Below, in pieces: positions 1 to 11,577 of a stretch of 64,000 bases of DNA. Made by a program: the position numbers and the translations under genes. Positions within the stretch are counted from its first letter, which is position 1, and each line of letters starts with the position of its first letter. The notes under the pieces were generated by a model. The model did no database searches and had not been told where the DNA came from. It worked only from the letters and a program-made list of their open reading frames with translations. The DNA is taken from the NCBI GenBank assembly GCA_036873135.1, contig JAPTYO010000005.1:15416166-15480165 (forward strand), in the 5' to 3' direction. The stretch is from Clarkia xantiana subsp. parviflora. Its lineage: Eukaryota; Streptophyta; Magnoliopsida; Myrtales; Onagraceae.

Positions 1-374
1 GTTCAGAACCGGTTCTGAACCGGTTGTTTAAAAAAAATTAATAACCCTACGCTCCTAATTACAGCCGCCAGACAGACTCCAGTAAAAAAATTTGCCGCTC
101 CTCTAGGAAGACGCTGCCCAGGGCACTCCCGCCGGACCTCCATCCACCACATCGCCGGCGAGTTTTGCTCAGTCCAATTTGCTACGGTGAGTTACTAAAT
201 TCTAACTTCCTATAGCGTTTATTGTTTCTGTAGGATTTCGTTAAATGAGTTTGAATCGATCCGTTTCTTTCACTTGATACAATTTAATAATGCCTTCCTC
301 GTTCGGATCACCAACAATGATTTTTTGATGAATTTTTTATTTTGGGTTTGTCGACAACTCAATTAGTTCGAGAA

Positions 375-706
375 CTGAACCGAATTCAGTTCTGTTCAAC
401 AGAACTGAACTCGGTTCAGTTCAGTTCTGTAGAACTCGGTTCAGTTCTGTTGAACTGAACTGAACCGAGTTCCGCAGGACTGAACTGGGTTTAGTTCAGT
501 TCAACAGAACTGAACTGAACCCAGTTCTGCAGAACTGAACTGGGTTCAGTTCAGTTCTGCAGAACTCGGTTCAGTTCTGCAGAACTCGGTTCAGTTCTGT
601 TGAACTGAACCCAGTCCAGTTCTGTTGAACTGAACCCAGTCCAGTTCTGTTGAACTGAACCCAGTCCAGTTCTGTTGAACTGAACCCAGTTCAGTTCTGC
701 AGACAG
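375..706. repeat. Left subterminal array of GAACTGAAC palindromic words
   Basis: About 330 bp made of alternating GAACTGAAC, GGTTCAGTTC and TTCTGCAGAA or TTCTGTTGAA words, so it pairs with itself locally in many registers. The last part (about 600-690) is a tandem repeat of a roughly 28-bp unit containing CCCAGTCCAGTTCTG. A matching array lies at the other end (3194-3440). In hAT elements such subterminal repeats are usual transposase-binding sites. That role here is inferred. Confidence 0.85.
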
Positions 707-818
707 TTCGATGAAATTTTATTATTATTATAGGCTGAATGAATTATCGCTAAATATTTTGTGTAGTAAGTATATGAAGCTTGGTTATTGATGTGCTGAT
801 TTATATTTTGCATTTTAG

Positions 819-2606
819 ATGTCTCTACCATCATCATCTTCTGGAAGAGGAAACAGTGGAGTACAAGAAAAAGAGCGTCCTAAGAGGAAAATTGCTGACA
901 TTGATGATCCATCAAACGGTAATCAATCAGCAGAAGTAGATGAAGCTGCATTTCCTCATTTGGATGGACCATCAGAGGTGCCAATAGTTCCATCGGAGGC
1001 AAGTCGAATTGCTAAAGCTCCAAAGAAAGGCAACAATTCTCGATATGGATAGGAGCCAGAGGCGAGTCGAAAAAATGAATCTCCACACTGGAAACATTAC
1101 GACAGGTTGAAAAAATTTAGTGCTAAGGGTAAGCCTGTTGGTCAGTGCTTGTGCTGTGGTGCACATATTGTAGCTGACGGTACAAGTTCTTTGAAAAATC
1201 ATAAGATAAGATGTAACCAATCTCCTTTCAAAGTAACCATGGATAACTTTTTCCCAAAAGAAGATGGTGAAAGGGCAGATGGTAGCAGTGTTGTTGTTTC
1301 TCGACCACCTTTGCATTCAACTGTACCTAAATTCAATCAAGCTCTTTGTTGGAGAGAGCTTGTTCGAATGTTTATTGTTGCTGAGCTGCCATTTAGGTTC
1401 GTTGAAAATGAAGCGTTTAGGCAGTTTCTTAAGGTGTTACAACCAAGGTTTGAGGTTCACTCGCGCAGAAAACTGACCAGAGACGTTCTACAAATGTATG
1501 GGGAAGAGAAGGAAAAGTTGGGGAATTTCATCAGAAGTGTTAAAGGTAAGGTTTGTCTAACTACTGATTTGTGGACTTCATGTCAGAGCTTTAGTTATAT
1601 GAGCCTTACTGCACATTTTATTGATGATAACTGGAAATTGCATAAGAAGATCTTGAATTTTGCTCGAGTTACTGGTCATACAGGTGAGCAAGTGGGTAGA
1701 GTTATTAAGGAGAAACTTCAGCAGTGGCAGATTAGGAAAGTTTTATGTATTACAGTGGATAACGCTAGTTCCAACACTGGTACAGTGAATTTTCTGAAGA
1801 GATGGGTCATAGAAGAAGAGGGCACAAGTTCTGTCTTGGATGGTAACCATATGCATGTGCGTTGTTGTGCTCATATCCTTAACCTGGTTCTACAGGATGG
1901 GTTGTCTGGAATTGTTAAGTCTTTTCTAGAATCCGTGATGCAGTGAAGTATGTAAGAGGATCTACATCTAGGTTTGATTGATTTAAAACTCATGTCAAAT
2001 CTGCAAATATTTCAACTAATCGCATAGTGTCACTGGATGTTGAAACTCGATGGAATTCCACCTATAAATGTTGGATGTTGCTTTACTCTATCAGAAGGTG
2101 TTTCAGCGATTAGAAGGAGATGAAACAGAGAAGTACACTGAGGAGCTTGTAAAGAAGGATGGTGTCCCTACAGTTACTGATTGGAGTCATGCACGTAGTA
2201 TTTTGCCTTTTCTTAAGGCATTTTATAATGCTACAATGCGCATTTCCAGATCTTCATATGTTACTGCTAGTAGTTACATTGTTGAGGTGTCTTCTATTGG
2301 GATGGCAATTAACAAAAATTTGTCAAACCGAGATCCATCAGTTAAAGATATGGCTACAAGGATGAAAGCAAAGTTCATGAAATATTGGGGAGATTCGTAT
2401 AAGGTTAACATGTTGTTGATGATTGCTTTGGTTCTTGATCCTAGGCAAAAGATGAAAGGTGCTGAGTTCTATTTTAACACCTTCTATGACCATCATAAAG
2501 CCGGTGTCCTCGAGCATGATTTGGAAACTAATTTGAAGTCAATATTTGATCAATATGCAAAAGTGAACGAAGGCATTACAAGTCACCAACCGATGCACAT
2601 TGATGG

Positions 2607-2647
<41 letters not shown>

Positions 2648-3039
2648 ATGCCAATGCATATTGGCAAGCAACGGGCAATACCGGTCAATCAAGTTCAACA
2701 ACTGAGCTTGATAAGTACTTGAAAGAAGATCTTGAGCCTTATAAGCGGGACAGTGATCTCGATTTGCTTAACTGGTGGAAGGCGAACTCGAATAGGCTTC
2801 CGGTACTTGCTTCTATTGCAAAGGATGTGTTGGACATACCGGTTTCCACGGTAGCTTCTGAAAGTGCTTTTAGCACTGGATGGAGAGTTGTTAGTGAGTA
2901 TCGTAGTTGTTTGGACCCTACTACAGCTGAGAGACTTATATGCACACAAGATTGGCTTAAGGGAACCCAATTCTCATTGCTAACAGATGAAGACTTTGAA
3001 GAAATTGAGAAGTTTCAAAATGGTAATTCACTGACTTGA
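819..3039 (+). pseudogene. hAT transposase (BED finger, RNase H-like core, C-terminal dimerisation), broken
   Basis: Would bind the element ends and cut and paste it in the nucleus. The N-terminal part (819-1946) holds a BED-type zinc finger (CLCC...H...C, about 1140-1220) and the catalytic-core motifs LTTDLWTS and ITVDNASSN, whose aspartates are intact. The C-terminal part (2068-3039) ends with the hAT dimerisation region (LLNWWKAN, VSTVASESAFS, TAERLICTQDWLK). Lesions seen: an in-frame TAG at 1050-1052, a frame change near 1928, a TGA near 1980 and another frame change near 2065. A run of 14-15 aspartates comes from an expanded GAT repeat. The family is certain; function is not expected. 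The start at 819 follows a likely intron or leader, since the upstream subterminal array is noncoding. Confidence 0.9.
2603..2645. repeat. (GAT)n microsatellite inside the transposase
   Basis: About 14 GAT triplets encode a poly-aspartate run between the catalytic and dimerisation parts of the transposase. The phase is kept, so the expansion itself does not break the frame. Confidence 0.95.
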
Positions 3040-3193
3040 AAATTAATTTAGTAATTTATTAGTCTACTTGATTAATTTTTTTCCGTTAACTTTTGTAGAG
3101 TTCAGTCAAGATGAGAATGTTCAAGGAGATTCCACCAACGGTTGATGTCATATGGATCATTTATCTTAGTAAGTTCAATAACTTAGTTAAAGG

Positions 3194-3440
3194 GTTCGAG
3201 AACTGAACTGAACTCAACTGGGTTCAGTTCAGTTCAGCAGAACTGAACTGGGTGAACTGAACTGGGTTCAGTTCTGCAGAACTGAGTTCAGTTCTGCCCA
3301 ACTGAACTGGTGAACTGAACTCAGTTCAGTGCAGTTCTGCTGAACTGAACTGAACCCGGTTCAGCTCTGCAGAACTGAACTCGGTTTAGTTCAACAGAAA
3401 CTGGAGTTCAGTTCAACATAACCGTGGTTCAGTTCGGCAC
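3194..3440. repeat. Right subterminal array of GAACTGAAC palindromic words
   Basis: Same word set as the left array (GAACTGAACTGGG, GTTCAGTTCTGCAGAAC), about 250 bp, just after the transposase. Together they form a long, approximately inverted subterminal pair. A related but distinct word, GGTTCGGTTC/GAACCGG, fills 3808-3945 next to the terminus. Confidence 0.85.
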
Positions 3441-3807
3441 CTAAATTTGTTCGGTGAAATCAAATAAGATTTGGTAAAAAATAAATCTCAACTCAGTTAT
3501 GTTTTATTCATGATTAACTTACTTCATATACTAACTCTTTTTATTTATTTTTCATTTATAGATTTGTTGCACTATTGGCGTTTGAGCTACGCATGTCGCC
3601 TCTCATGAACCGGTGGAAGTCTGAAGATTTATGCTTTAAATATTTCAACTTATATTATCAGATTGTTTGGAATTTAGATTTCGATACTATCTATGTTGAA
3701 GTGATTGGTTATCTTTATATTTTGAAAGTTTATGAATTGTTCGTCTATTATCGAATTTGGTGCGTAATTAGAACTTAAAATAAAAAAAGTTTGAAGAAAA
3801 AAAAAAG

Positions 3808-3955
3808 GTTCAGAACCGGTTCAGCCATGGTTTGGTTCTGGAGCCGTAAATCCGGTTCGGTTCATGCCAGGTATAGAAAACTGGCTGAACATTAAATTCG
3901 GTTCCGGTTCGGTTCTGAACCGGTTCGGCCTAAAACCGAACCATGCCCAGCCCTA
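3808..3955. repeat. Right terminal region and TIR of the hAT element
   Basis: Repeated AACCGGTTC and GGTTCGGTTC words end in CCATGCCCAGCCCTA. Read from the outside the terminus is TAGGGCTGGGCATGG. The window start (1-30) carries the same AACCGGTTC words and is the matching left subterminal sequence. Confidence 0.8.
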
Positions 3956-4453
3956 CTCTCCGAGTTTATCTGCCACTGCATTATCAGGTTATAGTATCTG
4001 TTTATTTTATTCATTCAGGTTCTACAATCTGTTCTTATATTGAATTTCTGTCGTCGTCGTCAGCATCTCTATTAAAATCCTGTTGTGTTCAGGTATTGAG
4101 TTCCGTTCGGTCAAGCGTGTTTCGTGCATAACACGATTTGACGACACTTCTGAATCTTGGGAGGTGATCGCCCCGTGTTTAAACTCCTTTGCATAACCCG
4201 AGGGTGGAGTGGGGCGAAATTGCCTTAAGGAGACCGTGATCAGCACGGGCATCAATATTAAAATCACGTTTTCGTCTTTCTCGATTTTACGTGTAATTTC
4301 AGAGTTGTTAATATCTTGCATGATAATTTGATATAATTATATGTAAGAACTCGAAATTTTACTATTTACATTTTAGTCCCTGAAGTTTCAAATATTGCAA
4401 ATTGATCCCTCAACTTTTGTGTTTTGCAGTTTTGACCCTGAAATTTGCCAACA
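3956..4453 (+). repeat. Copia-1 5' LTR, right part
   Basis: Aligns base for base with about 9963-10460, with a few percent substitutions. It ends GCCAACA at 4453, after which the two copies diverge completely, fixing the LTR boundary. The part before the hAT insertion lies outside the window. Confidence 0.92.
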
Positions 4454-4541
4454 GTCTTAAGGCACCTTTTTTTATTGTTGATTATCAGGGTTGTTGGATC
4501 TTAATTTTGAAACTAACGTTGTTGTTTATGCGTTATCAGAT

Positions 4542-6590
4542 ATGGATCCAAACAACAACACATCCCTTCTCTAGCGAGATGATTCCCGAGACAGAAGTGC
4601 CTAATCAGGGAACTGGAGGTGTACCTCCACCGACAACTGCTTTCAACACCATGCTGTCACCACCACCGCTGCTGTATGCACTAGACTGAATTTGCTTCCA
4701 GTCAGTGGTTTCAACTTTGCTGCTCCAGGTGCTAGTTCATCTCAAACTGTTCCTAATCTCGGATTCGGGAACTTTGCTGTAGCACCATTGGCCGGAGGAC
4801 TGGCCATGCCCCGTATTTTAACTTCCCCGGTGGAGAAACCAGAAAATTTTGACGGGACGAACTTCAAGATATGGAGTGAGAAGATGAAGTATTATATCAC
4901 CTTCCATATCATGGAGAGATTCCTGACAAAAATGCCCTTGCCAATTGACCCAGATGATGCCACATCCTTCCTGGCGTTAGAGGCGTGGAAGCATTCGGAC
5001 TACCTGTGCAGGAACGCTATCATGAGCTGTCTTACCGACCCACTGTATCATGTCTACAGCAGGACGACGTCTTCAAGAGAGCTGTGGACATCCATTAATT
5101 CAAAATACGAGTCGGAGGATGCTGGAAGGAATAAATTCCTTGTTAGTACATTGTTTGATTTTAAAATGGTAGATAACAAATCTGTGATGCAGCAGGTGAA
5201 CACGCTCTTAAATCTGATTCAGGAGATCCATGATGCGCAGATAGCTTTTACCGAGTCATTCAAGGCGACTGTGATTATGGAGAAGCTTCCCCCCAGCTGG
5301 GATTAGTTCAAGGGCTATCTGAAGCGTAAGACAAAGGAGATGCCGGTGTCAGAGGTGGTCAGCAGGATCGCCACCCAGGAGGGTCTCCAGAAGAATGCCC
5401 AGGGAAATCCGGTCGGCCCTATGAGGACGATCAATTCGGCCAAGGCTAATGTGGTGGAGCACAACCAGGGTCCAAGCAAGCAGGGCTCTCGTGGAAGAGG
5501 AAAAAAGCCGCAAGACAAGGGGGTCAACCTAGGTCCGAAAGGCGGTTTTTCCAAGAAATCCAAAGGCGGCCAATCTTCTAAGGGAAGCAAGGGACCTCGA
5601 GGAGGACAAGGCTCTCAAGCTCCACAATTTTTTCAAAGTAGATGTTTCAATTGTGGCAAGATAGGCCACAAAGCTAATGAGTGCAGGTTCCCTAAGAATC
5701 ATGAAGCCCACGTGGCGACGGTCACCGAGGACATAGAGGACCTGAACTTGATCGCGGTGGTGTCGGAGATCAATATGGCTTATTCCAACCCCAAGCAGTG
5801 GTGGGTGGACACTGGCGCCACTAAGCATGTCTGCTCGAACAAGGCGGTGTTCTCAAGCTTGGAGGAGGTGGACACCAGAGAATCCCTGTTCATGGGAAAC
5901 TCTGCCTCATCGGCGATTAAAGGCAGAGGAACGGTGGTGTTGAAGATGACTTCTGGCAAGGACGTTACCCTCACCAATGTGCTGTATGTTCCGGACATCC
6001 GGAAGAACTTGGTGTCTGGGGCCCTCTTGAACAAGCATGGTTTTCGTCTTGTGTTTGATTCTGATAAGTTTGTACTTACTAAGAATAATGTTTTCATTGG
6101 TAAGGGATATGAGAATGGAGGAATGTTTAAGCTCTCTGTAATGGCCATGGTGCCCAAAAAGAACATGAATAAGAATGCTTCCTCTTCTGCTTACTTGCTT
6201 GAGTCTACTAATTTATGGCATGGTAGGTTAGGACATGTTAATTTTTATTCTTTGCCAAAGTTAATAAACATGGAGCATGTTCCTAAATTCAAAATAGATC
6301 AGGAACATAAATGTGAAGTTTGCGTTGAAGCGAAACTTACTCGTACTTCGTTTCACTCAGTCGAAAGATTTTCTGAACCTCTCGATCTAATACATAGCGA
6401 TGTTTGTGACTTGAAATATGTACAAACGTGTGGTGGAAATAAATACTTCATCACTTTCGTAGATGATAGTACGAAATTTTGCTATGTATACTTGATGAAA
6501 GGAAAAGATGAAGCAATTCAGAAATTCAGGATCTACAAACAAGAAGTTGAGAATCAACTTAATAAGAAAATAAGAAAAGTTACGCAGTGA
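4542..6590 (+). pseudogene. Copia-1 gag, protease and first half of integrase
   Basis: Gag would form the particle and bind RNA; protease cuts the polyprotein; integrase inserts the cDNA. The likely start is ATG 4542 (MDPNNN). A TAG at 4572 and a frame change shortly after break the first 150 bp, and the main frame resumes by 4692. The gag core contains FDGTNFKIWSEKMKYYI. A single TAG at 5304-5306 splits the frame, which then stays open to 6590. After it come a basic Gly/Lys-rich stretch, a zinc knuckle (CFNCGKIGHKANEC, about 5644), the protease site WVDTGATKHVC (about 5803), the pre-integrase HHCC region (HGRLGHVN...CEVCVEAK) and the first catalytic aspartate of integrase (SDVCDLK). A +1 shift near 6582 ends this segment. 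Confidence 0.9.
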
Positions 6591-7308
6591 CAGAGGAGGT
6601 GAGTATGAAGCTCCGTTTGCATAATTTTTCGCTGAACATGTTATTGTCCATGAGGTCACTGCTCCGTTTTCACCTCAGTCAAATGGGGTTGCGGAAAGGA
6701 AAAATCGAACATTGAAGAAAATGATGAATTCATTGTTCATTAGTTTGGGGTTGCCCCGGAACATGTGGGGGGAAGCTATTTTGACTAGCAATTACCTTTT
6801 GAATAAGGTACCCCAAAAGAAGGAAGAGAAAACTCTGTTTGAATTGTGGAAAGGGAGGAAACCTTCTTATAATCACCTTCAAATGTGGGGGTGTCTTTCC
6901 AAGGTAATGATACCTCCCCCGAAGAAGGTGCGAATAGGCCCTAAAACCGTTGATTGCATCTTCATTGGGTATGCTCAGCATAGTAATGCATATCGGTTTC
7001 TTGTGTATGAATCAAAGTTGTTGATATACACAAAAATACGATTATGGAGTCAAGAAATGCATATTTCTTTGAAAATGTATTTCCGGCTAAGTCCAGAGGA
7101 GAAGCAAGTTCTTCAAGACAAGCATATGAGACTATAGAGGAAAATAGTCAAGACCGAGAACATGAAGGAAAGTTGAGGTCGGGACCGAGGTTGAAACCAA
7201 GGTCGAACCCAGAAGAAGTAAAAGGGCAAGGACTGAAAAGTCCTACGGTCCAGATTTTCAGACCTGTATGCTTGAAGCTGAACCTCAGACTTACCAAGAA
7301 GCCGTAAA
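6584..7308 (+). pseudogene. Copia-1 integrase second half and linker to RT
   Basis: After the shift near 6582 the frame carries the second catalytic aspartate (SDRGGEY, about 6587) and the glutamate motif (NGVAERKNRTL, about 6685). A TAG just after PFA breaks it. The 6712-7137 part continues the integrase core (MWGEAILTSNYLLNK, IFIGYAQHSNAY) and shifts frame near 7030. The 7044-7307 part has the usual Copia linker (SRNAYFFENVFP) followed by a charged variable region. A further shift near 7210 leads into the reverse transcriptase. Homology runs through all parts, so these are breaks in one gene. Confidence 0.85.
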
Positions 7309-8243
7309 CTCCTCTGAGGGCCCTCTATGGAAAGAGGCAATAAACAGTGAAATCGAATCGATCTTGCAGAATCAGACTTTGGAGCTAGTGGATCTTCCGC
7401 CCGGAAGCAAACCGCTAGGCTACAAGTGGATCTTTAAACGTAAAATGAAAGCAGATGGTTCGATTGATAAATATAAAGCCCGAACTTGATAATTTTGATA
7501 CATATTCTCCAGTAACTAGAATCACATCCATAAGGATGGTACTTGCGATTGCCGCGTTGCAAAATCTAGAAGTACATCAAATGGATGTGAAAACGGCTTT
7601 CTTAAATGGAGATTTAGACGAAGAAATCTACATGGAACAACCTGAGGGTTTCTCTACGTGAGGGCAGGAAAAGAAAGTCTTTAAGCTTGTCAAATCCCTG
7701 TATGGTCTAAAACAGGCGCCTAAACAATGGCATCATAAATTTGACAGCGTTATGATGGAAAAAGGTTTCAAAATAAATGAGTGTGACAAATGTATTTACG
7801 TGAAAGATACAGATAGAGGTTATGTTATTTTGTGTCTTTACGTAGATGACATGCTTATCGTTGGAAGCGACGATGAGATAGTCCGGTCTACCAAACATAT
7901 GTTGAGTTCAAGGTTCGATATGAAAGATATTGGCCTTGCCGATGTGATCCTTGGAATTAAAATCATAAGATCTTCGGAAGGTCTCGTTCCAAGTCAAACT
8001 CATTATATTGATAAGATTTTGGATAAGTTTAACAGAGATGACAAGAACGAGGTCAGTACCCCTATTGATACGAGTAAGTACTTTTCAAGGAATAAGGGGG
8101 GATCCATTTCCCAAATTGAGTACGCTCGAATTATTGGTAGTGTCATGTACTTAATGTCATGCACTAGACCAGATATCGCTCACGCGCTAAGTGTATTGAG
8201 TCGATATACGAGTAACCCTAGTGTTGATCACTGGAACGGGTAA
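7268..8243 (+). pseudogene. Copia-1 reverse transcriptase
   Basis: Would copy the element RNA into DNA. It opens with the typical RT N-terminus (WKEAINSEIESI, GYKWIFKRKMKADGSI). About 40 bp seem to be missing near 7488, where KAR jumps to FDTYSPVTR. The palm motif MDVKTAFLNGDLDEEIYM follows. A TGA at 7659-7661 interrupts, then [12 protein letters not shown] and the catalytic CLYVDDMLIVG (about 7840) are intact, followed by the thumb region (CTRPDIAHALSVLSRY). A frame change after 8240 leads into RNase H. Confidence 0.9.
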
Positions 8244-8249
8244 TCAGGT

Positions 8250-8824
8250 TACTTAGGTATCTGAGATATACTCGTAATCATGGTCTACATTACACTAGAA
8301 ATCCTTCTATGATAGAAGGCTATAGTGATGCAAACTGGATATCCGATTCCAGAGACACAGACTCTTTGAGTACAAGTGGTTACGTTTTCATCTTAGGAGG
8401 TGCAGCAGTGTCGTGGAAATCCTCAAAGCAAACAGTCATAGCCAGATCCACGATGGAGTCTGAGTTTATTGCACTAGATAAATGTGCCGAAGAGGCAGAA
8501 TGGCTACGCCATTTCCTCGAGGATGTTCCGAGATGGCCAAAACCTGTGCCTGCAATCTGCATTCACTGCGATTGTAAAGCCGCGATCGGCAGAGCACAAA
8601 ATTTTATGTATAATGGAAAGTCAAGACATATCCGTCGAAGACATAGTTCCATAAGACAATTACTCTCTACCGGAATTATCACGATCGACTTTACGAGATC
8701 GGTTGATAATATTGCGGATCCGCTAACCAAAGGGTTAAATAGAGAGTTGTTTGGCCAAGCATTAAAAGGAATGGGGCTAAAGCCCGTAGAGGAAACACCC
8801 TTGAGAAGGAAAACCCAACCATGA
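8250..8824 (+). pseudogene. Copia-1 RNase H domain
   Basis: Would degrade the RNA strand during reverse transcription. From 8309 the frame reads [16 protein letters not shown], then [19 protein letters not shown] and HCDCKAAIG, giving the D, E and D catalytic residues in order. The domain ends with DPLTKGLN and a stop at 8822-8824. The connection from the reverse transcriptase (8243-8309) is in another frame. Confidence 0.88.
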
Positions 8825-9371
8825 TGACTGGAGATCCCAAGAACTTGGTTCAATGGGACAACCTAATCACAAGGGTGAGTGTGGTCACTGTGGGGGTCAA
8901 ACCCCGAGCCCATTCCTATGATGCAAACAGTGATGAAGATAAGATTAAGCTTTTGCCGTTGTTGATACTCACAAGCAAAGCTTTTAATGATTCGTAAGGA
9001 GAACTCAGAGTCGTGATGATGCTTTTGAGACATAGAATCACCTATGCGAGTGATAAGTGGGGCCGCTAAGAAAGGGATTGTTGAGGGCGCAATTCTTAGA
9101 AACGCTTGCAGAACCAGACACATGATCCAGGGCCAAGGGATCACAGGGCGTGAACCGAACTATACTAGGAAGGTATCTGTGTGGGTTATGCCGTCCTTTA
9201 CACCAACGACAGTCGGTTCAAGGACATCGCGTCTACCGACCAGTCAGTAGAGAATGCATGATCTCACAAGGGGTAGGTTCAAAGGGGTTACCCTTACCTA
9301 TCATTTGCAGGTATTAACCGTTGAACACAACTTTCGAGTCTAGAGCTACCGTTAGGTTTCGATTTCCATTC
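8825..9371 (+). other. Copia-1 3' untranslated region
   Basis: Noncoding stretch between the pol stop and the polypurine tract. No convincing frame or other repeat was seen. Confidence 0.6.
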
Positions 9372-9382
9372 ATGTGGGGGAT
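9372..9382 (+). promoter_or_regulatory. Copia-1 polypurine tract
   Basis: ATGTGGGGGAT directly before the 3' LTR (TGTTGGACAT at 9383). This is the expected place for the plus-strand primer. Confidence 0.75.
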
Positions 9383-10460
9383 TGTTGGACATGGCTTGGA
9401 AGATTTGTGGGCTTAAGCCCAATTTTAATTTGTGAATGGCAATTGTCTTGGCCAAGTACATGTGTGTGTAGTTTAGTACCACACCGGCCAGGTTTGGCAT
9501 TTTTTGCTAGTTTATATGGTGCAACTCCTTTTATACTAGTAACAATTTACTAGATGGAAGGCTCTCTCCACGCGCGCAGGGGGGTGCAGTCGAGTGGATC
9601 GAATACCCACCCCGGTAAGCTTGGTTTGTGTGCGCGCCCGCGACGTGCGTACACGAATGTCGGTCCGAAAAGCTAGCCTTGCGCGAGTCCGGTTTTGCTA
9701 AACCGAACCGTGGTCTGTCAAGATACATTGAATCCAAAAATTTGTTTTTGGTAACAGTTAATCATTGACATAATATATTTCAAGATTAATCTGATGTAAT
9801 TAATGCGTCCAATTTTTGAACAGAATTGATGTCAAGAATATTCTGCTGAATCTCGAAATTAATGCAGAAGGAGCCTGTCTGCCCTATAAATGCAGCATCA
9901 ATCCTTCACATTTGAACACACCTCACAAATTCATTCTCTCATTTCTCTCTGAGTTTTCCTACCTCTCCGAGTTTATCTGCCACTGCGTTATCAGGTTATA
10001 GTATCTGTTTATTTTATTCATTCAGATTCTACAGTCTGTTCTTATATTGAATTTCCGCCGTCGTCGCCGGCATCTCTATTAAAATCCTGTTGTGTTCAGC
10101 TATTGAGTTCGGTTTGGTCAAGCGTTTTTCGTGCATAACACGATTTGACGACACTGTTGAATCCTGGGAGGTGATCGCCCCGTGTTTAAACTCCTTTGCA
10201 TAACCCGAGGGTGGAGTGGGGCGAAATTGCCTTAAGGAGACCGTGATCAGCACGGGCCTCATTATTAAAATCACGTTTTCGTCTTTCTAGATTTTACGTG
10301 TAATTTCGGAGTTGTTAATATCTTGCATGATAATTTGATATAATTATATGTAAGAACTCGAAATTTGATTACTTACATTTTAGTCCCTGAAGTTTCAAAT
10401 ATTGCAAATTAATCCCTCAACTTTTGTGTTTTGCAGTTTTGACCCTGAAATTTACCAATA
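9383..10460 (+). repeat. Copia-1 3' LTR
   Basis: 1078 bp, starting TGTTGG and ending CCAATA (CCAACA in the 5' copy). A TATA box (TATAAAT) lies at 9885-9891, with the likely transcript start shortly after. The LTR holds the empty site (ctctccga near 9963) for the hAT insertion in its partner. The 5 bp after it (aaatt) would be the right target duplication; the left copy is outside the window. Confidence 0.9.
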
Positions 10461-10663
10461 AAATTCATATGCTGAGAGGTTATAACCAAGAGCTAATAAT
10501 ATCAGTAAACAAAACTATAATACCTATATTAATAAAGTTAAACTGAAAATCCCTAAATATTATCAAATCGAATTAAATAATTTGAATTGAAACACAATCT
10601 GCCATATAATAAAACCTAACTTGTCAAATTAACACTATACTATTCAATGAAACCTAAGCTATA

Positions 10664-10698
<35 letters not shown>

Positions 10699-10960
10699 TA
10701 AAGAAGACTGCTTTACCTCATAAATGAAATGGCTGGTTCTGGGCACGAGACAGTCATTTGCAATACAAAGTTACGGATTCGAGCGATCTCTTCAACGGAA
10801 GCACTAGACCTGTAGACCTGTGGGGACTCTGCTCGAGGATAGAATCAACTGCAAGACGGACAATATCACACCGAACGAAACAAACAGGAGAGTGCGGGAT
10901 GGCAACGGATGCAACTCTGATGCTGGGACAACAACAACAACGGAGCTCTGTGAACGGTGA
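10461..10960 (-). repeat. Reversed LTR fragment of the LARD-type LTR superfamily, distal part
   Basis: Read on the minus strand, a GC-rich block (10960 to about 10720) gives way, through a GGTAA-type boundary, to AT-rich sequence with an (AAT)n run, the same plan as the LTRs at 33575, 40412 and 42130. It appears to continue 23481-24319, with Gypsy-1 between them. The last few hundred bases and the CA end are missing, probably beyond Copia-1 to the left. Sequence identity to the other copies is low here, so this rests on layout and continuity. Confidence 0.55.
10666..10698. repeat. (AAT)n microsatellite
   Basis: About eleven AAT triplets in the AT-rich part of the reversed LTR fragment. Confidence 0.95.
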
Positions 10961-11577
10961 GAACTTGGAGGAGAAGCTTCGAATGCAAGAACAGCAGAAA
11001 TTGAGAGAGTGAAGAAGAAGCGAATAATGCCAGGGTCTCAGCTTTTATAAGCAAAAGGACAAATGGAAGGACTTAATCTCGACCGTAGAAGACGAAACGA
11101 TTCGATCGTGATCGTTGAAATCATGAAGACGGTACGAAAGAGACAGCTGGACGGGCCTGATCTGGACCGTTGAAGAGGAAACGACACGATCTTAATCGCC
11201 GAGATTATAGGGTACAAGTACGGAAGGGACGTGAGTGACGTCACAACTGCTTTTTCAGAAAGCAACAGTCACGCCGATTTAAACGTCGTTTCCTTATCCC
11301 CAAGCATTTAATGCTACAATAACCAAGGAGTCTCCTCGGATTTGGCAACTGCCCATGGGGTCTGGTGGGCCCAAGGTAATCATGAGTAAGAAACTCTGTC
11401 GTACAACAATCACGCGCAAGGCAAAAGCCTCCGATGGAGATATCAAAATGCCTGAAGATAAAAGCCCCCGACGGCGGTATCGGGAGGTATAAAGACAAAA
11501 GCCTCTGATAGCAAGGTCAGAAGATCTGAAACTGGAAGACACGACGAACTAAAAGTCCCCCATGTCTTGGGGGCAAG
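10961..11577 (+). repeat. Truncated 3' internal end of a neighbouring Gypsy-1 unit
   Basis: Nearly identical to 21701-22317 and ends with the same polypurine tract (CTTGGGGGCAAG) before the LTR. It starts abruptly inside the promoter-side flank of the antisense gene, so the rest of this unit has been lost. Confidence 0.9.

Larger units (their letters stand above)
1..3955 (+). mobile_element. hAT-superfamily DNA transposon, left end outside window
   Basis: A decayed autonomous-type hAT element. It encodes a BED-finger and hAT-dimerisation transposase (819-3039) flanked by subterminal arrays built from GAACTGAAC/GTTCAGTTC words. The right end reads ...ATGCCCAGCCCTA, so the terminal repeat is TAGGGCTGGGCAT, typical of plant hAT elements. 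It is inserted in the 5' LTR of Copia-1: the LTR resumes at 3956 with ctctccga, and the uninterrupted 3' LTR has the same ctctccga near 9963. That 8-bp word is the expected hAT target duplication; its left copy lies before the window. The first bases (AACCGGTTCTGAACCGG) match the right subterminal region, so only a little of the left end is missing. Confidence 0.88.
3956..10460 (+). mobile_element. Copia-1: Ty1/copia LTR retrotransposon, interrupted by the hAT element
   Basis: Copia order is gag, protease, integrase, reverse transcriptase, RNase H. The 5' LTR is split by the hAT element, and only its right part (3956-4453) is in the window. The 3' LTR (9383-10460) is complete. LTR ends are TGTTGG...CCAACA, the last changed to CCAATA in the 3' copy. 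Coding parts carry many frame breaks, so the copy is dead. A reversed LTR of the same family starts at 63566. Confidence 0.92.

Noticed and set aside
3575..3778. Additional hAT-encoded small protein
   Set aside because: AT-rich 67-codon frame of Tyr/Leu/Ile without similarity; more likely 3' untranslated sequence.
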